NCBI GenBank assembly: GCA_021464245.1
Contig: JADCRB010000044.1
Span: 733,830 to 797,829, forward strand
Source of the DNA: Carallia brachiata
Lineage: Eukaryota; Streptophyta; Magnoliopsida; Malpighiales; Rhizophoraceae
DNA length: 64,000 nucleotides
Reading direction: 5' to 3'
A program made the translations under genes and the position numbers. Shown in pieces: positions 37,023-47,659 of this stretch. The notes beneath the pieces are model-generated. The model searched no databases, was not told the DNA's origin, and saw only the letters and a program-made list of their open reading frames with translations. Each line of letters begins with the position of its first letter. The stretch's first letter is position 1.

Positions 37023-38244
37023 GTGTTAACCTAAGGAGCCAATCGCATTTTTTTCCACAGACACTCAAATGGTTGAGAATTTAGATTTCTTTAAGTTTTA
37101 AGTTTTAATGACGAGAAAGAGATACGAAAATTATAGGAATAAAAATAATTATTTATTGTATAATTTATAATTTAATAAATCTCTTAATAATAATTTTAAT
37201 ATAATTTTAGAAGAAACAAATTTTATAAGTGAAAAAAATTCGAAAACAAAACTAATAAGAGCAAAATGACCATCCTCGAATCGGGCCCAAGGCCCAGCAA
37301 GGGGTCAAAATGCTACCAACAGGCCAGATCAACAATCGCTTATCCTCCATTTGGACTCGTTTCATAATGTGTTAATGAAAAAAAAAAAAAAGGTTACATT
37401 TTTTAATGAAAACTCATTAATTTGCAGGATATACTCATTGGCAGATGTACATGGGCAAAATTTCGGGGGCTTTACGGAACTAGTTTCAAAATACAAACAA
37501 AATAATATAAATTATTCAATAATTGATTGCATAGAAAAAAAAAAAAAAACTATTCAATAAAATTGTGTTACTATTTAATGTTATTTATTAATTATATTTA
37601 TTTGAGATCATACAGTTTACTCTAAATACAATCCCCTCTGCACCTAGCGAAGAGAAGAAAGTTTAAAAAGAAGAATCTAGAACTTTAATGGACAATCAAT
37701 TGACTAAAGCAGCGTGGCAGCTTGCTAGAATCCGGCCAATTTTTCTTGTCCGTAGGACAGCAGGATCGATGCCCAAAACATTCCCGACAAGAATTAGGCG
37801 ATTGTCACAAGGATATAAGATTCGAAAGGAAAAACGCTGGGACCATGAGCGTTTTTTAGTTTGAAAAATGTCTACAATATAACAAATAAACATTTTTAAG
37901 GTAATAAATTTTTAATTTTAAATAAATTATTTTATTTTTTGATTACATAAAATACAATTATTATAAAAAGTTATAAACTTGTTATTATCAGGACACTTTC
38001 TCGGACAAAATTCCTTTGTCTCTAAACCAGCGCACGATTTGGATCTACCTGTCAGCAGCCTATCCCAAACCTCGGTAAAAACTATGAGAATTAGCCAAAC
38101 TTCTTTTTTTTTGTTTTTTTTTAACAGCAAAAAGCTTTTATTTATTCTGGAACCAAACCAGATACAGAGAATTTACCAAAGCTTTGTTGGAAAAACCTTG
38201 TGTTGTCATTTTATTTTCTGTTTTCGACACTGAAATCTGAAAAT

Positions 38245-38263
38245 TTGTGTATATATATATAAG
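38245..38263 (+). promoter_or_regulatory. TATA box of GPAT copy A
   Basis: tatatatatataaggt lies about 75 bases upstream of the ATG at 38334. Copy B has tactatataataaat about 45 bases before its ATG, so the core promoter itself has diverged between the copies. Confidence 0.45.
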
Positions 38264-38333
38264 GTAACGAAAATCAATGTCACTCGCTTCAAAACTCTAA
38301 ACAAAGCCATTTGGGCTCGGTTTTGAAGCAAAT

Positions 38334-40850
38334 ATGGTTAAGATGAGAGACAATAGCTTCCCAACTATTGACCAATGTGAGTCAATCGGCACAGAAAGCC
38401 GCACAGTTGTTGCTGACTTTTATGGAACCTTGATAAGGGGCCGCAGCTCTTTTCCTCATTTTGCTTTGGTTGCCTATGAGATTGGTGGGCCTTTTAGGCT
38501 CCTTTTATTGCTGTTGGCATCCCCAGTTGCAGGATTTCTCTATTACTATGTGTCCGAGTCTGCCGGCATCAAAGTTCTCATCTTTGCCACATTTGCTGGG
38601 GCTAAAGTGTCCACCATTGAGTCCTCGGCGCGCGCGGTCCTGCCAAAGTTCTATTCCGAAGACATCCACCCGGAGTCGTGGCGCGTGCTTTCCTCGTGTG
38701 GGAAACGTTGCGTTATTACCGCGAATCCTAGGATTATGGTCGAACCATTCCTGAAAGATTTCCTGGGAGCCGATTTGGTTTTGGGTACTGAGATTTATAC
38801 TTATAAAGGTAGAGCAACTGGGTTTGTTAGTGGGGACGGAGTACTTGCAGGCAAGAACAAGGCGGACGCTCTTCGACAAGCTTTTGGAGAGACACAGCCT
38901 GTAATTGGACTTGGAGACCGGCAAACTGATTTTCCCTTCTTGTCTTTGTGCAAGGTAAACATAAGTTAATAAGAAAATATTTGTGTCCCAATTTTGTTTT
39001 ATCTTGATTAATATTTTAAATGAAATAATATTAATAATTTTTATAAGAAAATTAATAATATGTACAAATATTATCTATTTTATTAAAGAAAGAAATTATC
39101 AATATTGTTATATTTAGAATAATAATAAAAATACTAGAACCGATCGATGTTTTGAACTAAATATTTTATTATATATCTCACAAGTTAATATATTAATAAA
39201 TTAACCACCCATCCAGTTGTTATAGTGGCTAGAAATTTACATTTGCTGAAGTCAAGTGTTCGAGGGCAGATAAAGAACAAGGAGAAGTTAATATATTAAA
39301 CGGAACGGAAATGTTAGCAGGACGGGATATGGACGGGAATAGGGGAGAGAAAGAAAGAGGAGAGAGAGTGTGATGGTGGGCGGTGAGTCTTAACTATTTT
39401 TTAATTTTTTTTGAAAAAGAAAATGTGTTATGTGTATATAGTTGTTATCGATGTGCATCAGATTTAAAGGTTATAAGATTATAGTTGATGTGTGATATGA
39501 TCATGTGTATATTAGTTAAAATTATTATTCAATAAATTTAAATTTAATGTGTAAAAGATATGAATTAAGAAAGAACAAAAAAAACGCAGAATGACCGCAT
39601 GTGCCTCAGGTCTAATACTCTGTCTGTGTATTAAATATGAGAAGGAGAGAGTGACGTTGAGGGAGCTAAAGTATTTGTTAATTTTATTTTTTTTAATGAG
39701 TAAAATTAATTTATAATTTAATATTATTTAAATATAATTTTTAATTTTTTTATTTAAATAGACTTCACTTATTGTATAATATAAGATTATGAGTAAGTTA
39801 CACTCATTTAAAAAAAGAGTCAAAATAGAAATTTCTGAAGTTAAAATGCAGTTTTTTTAGTTTTTGAAAATTAAAGTTTTTTTTTTTCTGTTAAATGTAA
39901 AACAAATCCGATTGAATATGGAACTATATGCTATGAACACAGATCACTGACAGTAATATAAAAGCTGCAGGAGGGCTACTTGGTTCCGTCCAAGCCAAAT
40001 GTTAAGGCGGTAACACGCGACAAGCTCCCCAAACCCATCATCTTCCACGATGGAAGACTAGTTATGAAGCCAACACCGCTAGGGGCGCTACTTATCATTA
40101 TGTGGATTCCAGTTGGCTTCATGTTAGCCTGCTTGAGAATTGTAACCGGGATGTTACTGCCCATGGTCATTGGTCTACTATGCATACCGGGCACTTGGTG
40201 TCCGTATCATCATAAACGGCTCACCGCTCTCCCCACCACAAAAAATCCAAAAAATCAACAGGTCAACCTGGGGTCCTCTATGTTTGTTCCCATCGAACCC
40301 TGGCTGACCCGCCAGTCGTATCCATCGCCCTCGGCCGCCGTGTCGCAACCGTGGTTTACTCAGTGTCCCGCTTCACTGAATACATCGCACCCATCAAAAC
40401 CGTTAGACTCACCCGCGACCGCGCTATCGATGCATCAAGAATCAAGAAATCTATTACAAGAAGGAAGGCGATCGGTTTATATGTCCCGAGGGGACTACGT
40501 GCCGTGAGCCATTCCTTTTAAGGTTCTCCCCTCTATTTGCTGAGCTAACTGATCAGATTGTGCCCGTGGCCGTGGCCATCCGCACAAGCATGTTTCATGG
40601 AACCACAGCTAGAGGGTGGAAGGCAATGGACCCAATTTACTTCTTAATGAATCCAAGTCCTGTACACAAAGTAACTTTTTTGAAAAAGTTGCCTATGGAT
40701 TTAACATGCAGTTCTGGGAAGTCTAGCCGTGAAGTGGCCAATTATGTGCAGAGGCTGATTGCTTCTACTCTTTCCTACGAGTGCACTACCTTAACTAGGA
40801 AAGATAAGTACCTGGCACTTGCTGGGAATGATGGGATTGTGGTTAAGTAA
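38334..40850 (+). pseudogene. RAM2-like glycerol-3-phosphate acyltransferase, copy A (dead)
   Basis: Family role: ER-bound GPAT with an N-terminal HAD phosphatase domain, making 2-acylglycerols; RAM2 does this for arbuscular mycorrhiza, and relatives for cutin. Exon 1 (38334-38954) encodes the HAD half and ends in K|gtaaac. Exon 2 begins at 39971 (gcag|gagggc) with [13 protein letters not shown] motif I, DxDGT in relatives and DFDGT in copy B, reads DFYGT here (Asp to Tyr at residue 30). Compared by eye with copy B, exon 2 carries length changes of +1 (about 40166), +10 (about 40222-40248), +1 (about 40447) and +4 (about 40462). These move the frame three times. The HRTLAD and CPEGTTCRE acyltransferase motifs and the C-terminal [11 protein letters not shown] region survive in different frames. 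The 1016-bp intron is about four times that of copy B and contains a tRNA-like insertion. Confidence 0.88.
39197..39284 (+). mobile_element. tRNA-like 88-bp insertion with 15-bp target duplication
   Basis: The insert has a box-A-like ttatagtggctag and box-B-like gtgttcgaggg and is flanked by identical aagttaatatattaa at 39182-39196 and 39285-39299. It sits in the intron of GPAT copy A and has no counterpart in the short intron of copy B. It could be a retro-inserted tRNA fragment or a minimal SINE without A-tail. Confidence 0.6.
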
Positions 40851-42125
40851 CCACTGGTTGAAGTCGTTTGTTGCATTTCTTCCACTACCAAACTATGAAG
40901 AACAAGCTTGCCTCCGCACAAGAGTAAAACAAACACTTTATTTTTTGGTGCAATAAATCAAACACTTATGAAAGAGTTCTAATACATTTCCTACAGGAAG
41001 CGAAATAATAATAAAAAATTATTATTTTTCTGGAGAAATTTTGACTTTTTATTTGTACAAACACACCTAATCTGCAGTAAGGATCGTACAGTTTATAACT
41101 GATATGGACACAAATTACAATGAGCCTAAGAATATTTTTTTTGCTAATCTCGTTGCTAAATACTATCATTTGCATTGTAAAATCATATCATTCTCATTGA
41201 AAAATCAAGAGAGTTTTGGCAGAAAATTTGAAATCTTTTTTTAAAAATTTTTTTTCGCTCGGCCTCACATGCTACGCCTGCTTTTTTCTATGACCAATAA
41301 TCTTATGGCAATTTGTGTTTTCTCTGTAGAAACAAATATAATACTTACAATTGAGACTTCCCACTTCCCCAAATCCCACCCCCGTGTTGCCATGCCTTCT
41401 ATTTATGTGCATAAAGCGAATATTAAAAAACCGCCATACCTCGTAAAAAATGTTCAATCGAATCTGCAAGATATTCGCACCTGCCGAAACTGAACTGGAA
41501 ACAAAAAAAATTGATGATTTTTGGTTTTCAAAAATTGCCATGGATGGTTTGGCGGCAGACGTAAAGGAATTTTTTCTAATTGAGAAATGATGTAACTTAT
41601 TGATGTCAATTTTTAACTCCAAAAAAATAATAAATTACTCTTTTTACAATTCAGTAGACATTGTGAGAATTAGCCTGCACAGTTTCATCAAAATAAATGG
41701 AGAAAAAAAAAAAAACAGAGAGAACGCATATTAGTGTCAAAATTAGTAACTTTGTAAATCTCATACACAGGTCAGGTTGGAGACATCCAAGACATACTAC
41801 TCCTGTTGTGAGAGTGATCATAAGCGAAAGCGAGCAGTCCCACGAAGTCGTGCTATTTGCTGCCTCTTTTAAAATCTTTGTTTATTTATCTGAACTATGA
41901 TCTGACGTTTACTCAATGTTGCCTCCCTTTATTGTTCTATAAATTTTATAATTTGCAAATTGTACCTATTACACCATCATTCTTGTATTTTACGGGTCAG
42001 ATTTTCGTTTGATTCATGTATACATGTCATGTTATTTTCTGCATGTAATGTATGTTGTAGCATTTTATTTGAAATAAAATAAAGCCTAAACTCCCTCAAA
42101 TAGCCCGCAACTACTCCACAACTAA
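40851..42125. other. 3' flank of GPAT copy A
   Basis: Starts with the duplicated 3' flank (gttgaagt, tatgaagaacaag versus tatgaaggacaag in unit B). No gene. The stretch 41270-41620 is less AT-rich but shows no coherent product on either strand. Confidence 0.4.
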
Positions 42126-43101
42126 GGGTATGCTTGTTTGAGGTGAAAATCACTTTCCGGAAATTATTGTTCCATTTTATAGTGCTTGGGACCGGAATTT
42201 TAATTGGTCAACGGAAAATCAACTCCCGGTCAAAGGAACCCATATCTATTTTTCCGAAAAACGTCTTACACTCAAAAGAAGCAAATGACATTTTTCGAAA
42301 CTAATGCATGATATTAAAAAAAAAAAAAAAGAAGAACAGACATGACAGAGATGAGAAGAAGAGAGAGATAGTGTGTGTGAAGAGAGAGAGAAAGCTAACA
42401 GAGAGAGTGAAGAGAGAGGAGAAAAAGTTAACAGAGAGAGTGTGTGAGACAGAGAGTTAACAGAGAGAGAGAGAGAAGAGGGAGAGAGAGAGAGTGGAGA
42501 GAGGGGGGTGGAGTGAAGAGAGAGAGTTAACAAAGAGAAAAAGTAGAGAAAGAGAGTGTGATGAGAAAGAAGGTTAACACAAAGAGAGAGTGGAGAGAGA
42601 GAGAGAGAGAGAGAGAGTTAACATAGAGAGAGAGAGTGGAGAAAGAGAGAGTTAATAAGAGAGCACAATGAGAGAGAGAGAGAATTAATGGAGACAGAGT
42701 TATTGGGGGAGAGAGAGAGCGTTACATGATAGAGAGAGACTTATGAGAGAGAAAGAGTGAAGTGAGAGAGTTGACAAAGAGAGAAAGTGGAGAGACAGAG
42801 AGTTATGAGGGGGAGAGAGAGAGATACAAAGAGAGAGAGGGCCGTTATGCGATAAATAGATACTTAGAGTGAGAGAATTATGAGAGAGAAAGAGTGAAAA
42901 TGATGGGGAGAGAGAAAAAAGGAAGAGAAAATTTTGATAAAATTTAAATTTTTAGTATTTTATTTTACAGAATTTCACCAAAGAAATAAATATTTCAGTA
43001 GCACGGTCAGACCCCAAAATAGAAAATGATGTTTCAAAATTCTATTGTTCTCAATAAAAAATATTCTAGAATTCTATTTTTTTCACCAAATAAAGGGACC
43101 C
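42126..43101. mobile_element. TIR element carrying a large GA microsatellite
   Basis: Left end gggtatgcttgtttgaggtg and reverse-complemented right end gggtccctttatttggtg are flanked by TAA (42123-42125 and 43102-43104). Unit B lacks it and has a continuous caactaatgcgtcaatg at about 51280, which matches the flanks joined at one TAA. This supports insertion after the segmental duplication. The TAA duplication fits PIF/Harbinger. Most of the interior is the GA tract listed separately. No coding. Confidence 0.65.
42328..42925. repeat. 600-bp GA-rich purine tract
   Basis: Nearly pure purine on this strand: agagag runs broken by gttaac, gtgtgtg and ttatgag interruptions that recur roughly every 30-60 bases. 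The recurring gttaac suggests a higher-order repeat (agag...gttaacagagag) rather than a simple dinucleotide run. Confidence 0.85.
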
Positions 43102-43439
43102 TAACTTATGTCAATTTAGGCAGTTTGGCGAGGTTTATAATTTGGTTACAAATTGACATTTAGAGAAACCTCATAAGTGATTTTGATGTAAAATTCTGTG
43201 TCAAATTGCTAAATCTGACCCACAAACATGAGTGATATTACTCGTCCCTGGGGCACATCATTCAATGATGTTGGGATTTCATAAAGAGAAGAGGGTCTCC
43301 TTATTCGGTGGTTTTAATCGTTATAGGTATCATTTTGCTCATCTCCTTCCAAATTTTTAAATCGAATATTTGACTTGATAGAGGAAATTAGAGCATTTCA
43401 TAGCTTTTTGTGTCACGGTCATGCTTGCCATAGTACTAA

Positions 43440-43644
43440 TTTTAGCACCAGCAAGTGTTAGTGTGGATGGTAGAGGTCTGTCACCGCTTAACTAGAAGTC
43501 TCGAATTCGAGTTTTTGAGAATGTAGTCGCGTTAAATACTTGCTGGGAGACCTTTGTCATCCTTTGAACTCCTGTTCGGGTCGGTTCAGATTAGTCAGCC
43601 CATTAAACTGGATACTAGACGATTTCAGATAAAAAAAAAAAAAG
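43440..43644 (+). mobile_element. SINE-like fragment with A-tail
   Basis: A box-B-like aagtctcgaattcgagtt is followed by a moderately GC-rich body and a 13-base A-tail after tttcagat at about 43631-43644. It lies in unit A downstream of the conserved gagcattt block and is not evident in unit B. Confidence 0.4.
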
Positions 43645-43770
43645 TATTAATTTTAGCAGGTAATATATTAGTGTGTTAGGCTGTTAGCAATTTGTTTTGG
43701 TCGACAATGGAAGGCAGTTAGCAATTAATTAGTGAGTGAAGGGACATTACCAGCACTTATAAGACTAAAG

Positions 43771-44242
43771 CGACCACAATTCCACCAGCCAATTGGGCCA
43801 GGCCGAATGATTGATTATATGTGCAAATCACCCATAACAAGCATAGTACAATTACCGTTGGGAAGCATAATGAAGCACTGAAATATCTGGATCTTCTTCA
43901 AGTGAGGGTCATTCTTGCTGGAAACAATCAAATCATACCAAAAAGTAGAAAATGATGTAAAAAATATACTTGATCTTGTCACTCTAAATCTCCAGTCATT
44001 ATAGTTTGACTCTTTTGATTCAATCCAATAAGCAATATTTGTCACCTCAACTCGATTGCCTTTTAAATGGTCAATATTTCAGCATGGAACGAATTGATGA
44101 TACCAACAGATCATGAGAAAATGCAGAAGAAATACTAATCTGAATCCTTATAAACACTTCCAATACTGCTTGGGTTTGGTTTTCCTTTGGCTTAACCATT
44201 GACATTCCTTTAAAGAGCGGCCATTTGAGAAGGAAACCATAC
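43771..44242. other. Spacer between duplication units
   Basis: No coding product recognised on either strand. Composition is ordinary intergenic. Confidence 0.35.
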
Positions 44243-44740
44243 GGGATAAGGATTTTTTTAGTCCTAAACCTTTATGTTTTTTTACGTTTGAGTCCTAAAC
44301 CTTTTTGACATTTCATTTGAGTCCTAAACTTTTTGATTTTCTACCAAATTAGTCCATCTGTTTAACAAAAGTGATCAATCTATTAAAAAATAATTTTAAC
44401 TTTACAAAAAATTATTTAAAAAAGATTAAATATATGAATTGAATGTTTTTTTTAAAAAAATATACATGTTGCCTATTTAATTCGTATATTTTTTGATTAA
44501 AAAAATATTTAATATGCATATTTTGTTGATGAAAAAAATATTTAACTCATGTATTTAAGCTTTTTTAAATGATTTTTATTAAATTAAACTCACTTATTAA
44601 TAGATTGACTACTTTTTGTAATTTAAAGGACTGATATAATAAAAAATTAAAAGATTTAGAACTCAAATGAAATATTAAAAAGGTTTAGGACTCAAACGTA
44701 AAAAAATCTAAAAGTTTAGGACTTTAAAAATATTTATCCC
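44243..44740. mobile_element. Mutator-like MITE with long TIRs (498 bp)
   Basis: Both ends carry roughly 120-bp inverted repeats built around tttgagtcctaaac (left) and gtttaggactcaaa (right), beginning gggataa and ending ttatccc. A perfect 10-bp direct repeat gaaaccatac flanks it (44233-44242 and 44741-44750). Long TIRs with 9-10 bp duplications define Mutator-like elements. No coding. The exact target duplication implies a fairly recent insertion. Confidence 0.85.
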
Positions 44741-44817
44741 GAAACCATACCCTATACCATTTGAGTCAAACGGGAGACAACCCATTGCTGTAAAGCACCT
44801 TTCTTCTATGGGAGAGC

Positions 44818-45006
44818 TTACATTCTTTGCTTCTTGGCACATAGGCCACAGACCATCTGCTCTAGGCAGGCAGTCAGCCCCCATTTAATCGAAGACTTAT
44901 ATAGAGTTTGGATGTCTCCAACCACATGATCAGCTATGTTACATGCTTGCCGGGACTTCTGGATAGCTTTGATAACTGCAAGGCAGTCCGATTGCACAGC
45001 CATACA
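44818..45006 (-). pseudogene. LINE RNase H-like fragment 1
   Basis: The minus strand encodes AVQSDCLAVIKAIQKSRQ followed by DHVVGDIQTLYKSSI, resembling the DxxxxI/V core of the plant RVT_3-type RNase H domain found at the 3' end of L1-like retrotransposons. No start, and the frame ends after about 60 residues. It is one of three RNase H-like pieces on this strand within about 1.3 kb. Confidence 0.55.
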
Positions 45007-45395
45007 TATATTCGTTAGAGACGTACTCCCCGCAGCTCGGATTGTATTAAAAAATTTGCCTCCAATTCTTGTAAATTATTATTTTTTATTCACGTAAGCT
45101 TTTGGCACAATGAAATTTATTTCACTTTAATTTGGTAAGAGTGTGATATAAGTCAAGGGGCTACGAGCTGCATCAACAACAGCTATGTTGGTCCATCCTT
45201 ATAAATCTGAACAAAGCAGATTTACAAATTAGTACCCTATATATATTTTCAACATTCAACTAAATTATTAGGCCGCGACACAAAACTCAGTTCAACCCGA
45301 GTTCTTGCGGTATAGTTGCGTTGATTCAATTATTTTTCTTTTTGTGGTGCAAAAGAACTAGGATAAAAAAAATAGACACAAGATTAAATTACAAT

Positions 45396-45560
45396 CTAAT
45401 TACGAATGAAAGTAGCACTTTGGCTGTCTCTATCAAGAAGCAATCTCAACCACACAGGAGGATGAGTGAAGAAAATCTCCCTATCCAAGCAATCAACCCC
45501 TAACTTGGCCAAGAAATCCGTGCAAGAGTACTTCCTTCGCATAATACATGCCTCATCTCT
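45396..45560 (-). pseudogene. LINE RNase H C-terminal fragment 2
   Basis: The minus strand reads MRRKYSCTDFLAKLGVDC, then REIFFTHPPVWLRLLLDRDS and FIRN followed by a stop at 45396-45398. The (A/T)DFLAKLG and PPVWLRLLL.D pattern is the C-terminal end of the RVT_3 RNase H of plant LINEs. An A-rich stretch follows downstream on that strand (45330-45380), as expected for a LINE 3' end. Upstream reading is lost. Confidence 0.65.
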
Positions 45561-45910
45561 TAAGTCCCAGTCCCGTCACGGGAGCGCTGATAAGTACTGA
45601 AAATACAGGTTTAATATACTGCGAATTATTTCTAAATATCGAGCCGGGATCACAAACTAATACTTATCTAAGGAAAAGAATTCATAAAAAATATGAATAT
45701 TTGATGCCATAAACAGGGTGGCAAAACAGAGAAAGCTGTTCATTAGAAAATAAATACATAATAAAATAACAAAAATCTGTTCTTTCTTTGTTTTTTTTTT
45801 TGATAAGTCGGGTCAAAATTCTTAAGAACAGATGAAGAGAAATGCAAAGTCAAATGCACAATAGAAGGTAACCAAAACCACAGCTAGAACTTAGTAATGA
45901 TATTAGATTG

Positions 45911-46110
45911 CTAACTAGTTCTTTGTTCTGCTAAATCATCCGCAATGAAATTAAATGTCCCGATAATATGCTTGTAATAAAAACAATTGTCACATTTATG
46001 TAAAAATTTAGAATGAAATCTCTAGCAAAAGCCTCCCTCAGTTTCCAGGAACGCTGATCCTAATTATGATTCAATCAAGTAAGTGCAATGCTTAAATTGG
46101 ACTCTAAAAT
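45911..46110 (-). pseudogene. LINE RNase H fragment 3
   Basis: The minus strand reads KHIIGTFNFIADDLAEQRTS then stop at 45911-45913. The N(F)IADDLA motif corresponds to the (N)xxADxLA segment of RVT_3. Upstream the frame is interrupted by stops, with a possible ES(N)LSIAL core in another frame. A T-run at about 45790-45800 is the probable reversed A-tail. Confidence 0.5.
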
Positions 46111-47659
46111 GAAGCTTATATGCTTAAAGATATATGGAGAAGTTGTCAATTCTAAGACACATTAAAAAGTCTTTAAGGTTATTTAATTATAGAACATCTC
46201 ATTCAAAACTTGTTTGCCAAAGAGCCAGTTACAGTATAATGGACACATATTTTTTGCCCGCAGTATAATGGACACATTAATCTGCAGGATATACTCATTT
46301 GCAGCTCTACAAACAATCCTCCCCCACCTAACCGAAGAGGAAAATTCAAAAAGTAGAATTTAACTTGCACGGACAGTCGATTGACTGAAGCCACATACTC
46401 CATGGCAGCTGGCAACAAGAGAATTCATGGCCAAGATTTCCTGCCTTCAGGATCGAATATCAAATCATTCGGGGCAACAGTGAGGCGATGCTGACAATTG
46501 TATAGAAAATACTTGTCACTCCTCGTAATTTTGAAATGGAAAAGTTACCCATACTGGGGAATTAACTAGATTTTTAGACATTAACATGCCGTCATTCTCA
46601 TTAAATAATTATAATAATAATTTTTTATGTACATAACTAATTAATAATCATTAAATTATATAATTATTAATTAATTAATTATTTTTTGTACTAAAAGAAT
46701 GCACAACAAATTTGCTGGAATGTGCACAAGCTTCGAAACACTGCAACAATCGGATACGTTTTGACTTCCTTGCACTTTATTCACGTGGTGAATTTGACAA
46801 TTATTATACTTTAGTAACATCTTTGTTCCATAACTTGTGACGCTTGCGGCACATTTTTGTCAGGTTAGTTGCAACTCATGTGACGCTCACAAGCTGTGAA
46901 ACAAGTGCAACAATTTGATACGTTTTTTATGTAAAAAAAAAAAAAGAAAACTGTTACGTTTTGAATTTCACGCACAAAAAAAATTAGGAGATAAAGGAAA
47001 TAGTCACAAAAATAATTATAGACAGTGAATTTTTTTAAATTAAAATTTAAAGTAATATTAAATATATTTAAAATTATATAAAACAAGTTTAGAGTTTTGT
47101 TTTAAAAATAATAATTTTTTAATCATTTATTAAAATATAAAATTATTTGTATAATTATTCTATAGTTATTTTTTATACTTTCTTAATCCGACTCCACGTT
47201 GAAATCCACAATTATTGTACTTTAATAACATCTTTGCTCCTAATTTGGTGACGCTTGTAGTACATTTTTGTCTTGTTTGTTGCATATTTTTCAAATTCTT
47301 AGCAGAAAAAACAAGTTTCAAATTTTTGATTATTTAATTTATGTTACGGGGTGGAGGGATAGAGGAGGAGAGCTGGAGTGATGTGGCAGCATGGCTCCGC
47401 ACAGGTCTTCCGTGTTTTTGTTTTTACTTTGTTTTTTTTCCAAAAACATATATGATGTGGACGTGCAAATAGCCAAGACCTTCCTTTTTAGGTAAATTAA
47501 AAAAAAAGGGGGGTTAAAGAGGGGTACTACCCCACCATCTTCCTAGATAAATATAGAATCTTTTGATCTCTGCATATCCCCTGCTAGCCTGTCTACTTAT
47601 CTTTTTCCTACTATATAATAAATGCTTTTGGGCTTGATCTTCAACCAAATATAGTTAAG

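Larger units (their letters stand above)
37420..43770 (+). repeat. Segmental duplication, unit A
   Basis: Matches unit B (46270-51940) in the same orientation at several collinear anchors: gcaggatatactcatt (37426 versus about 46284), the upstream block near 37650-37830 versus 46340-46500, the whole GPAT gene, gtcaattt-ggcagt (about 43110 versus 51292), gatattactcgtc (about 43230 versus 51520) and gagtgaagggacat (about 43733 versus 51920). Unit A is longer because its GPAT intron is larger and because it carries a 976-bp insertion. Confidence 0.75.

Noticed and set aside
39197..39284. Functional tRNA gene
   Set aside because: Box motifs are degenerate, no credible cloverleaf could be drawn by eye, and it lies within a direct-repeat-flanked insertion.
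42246..42533. Ser/Leu-rich minus-strand open frame
   Set aside because: Translation of the GA/TC microsatellite; low-complexity, not a protein.
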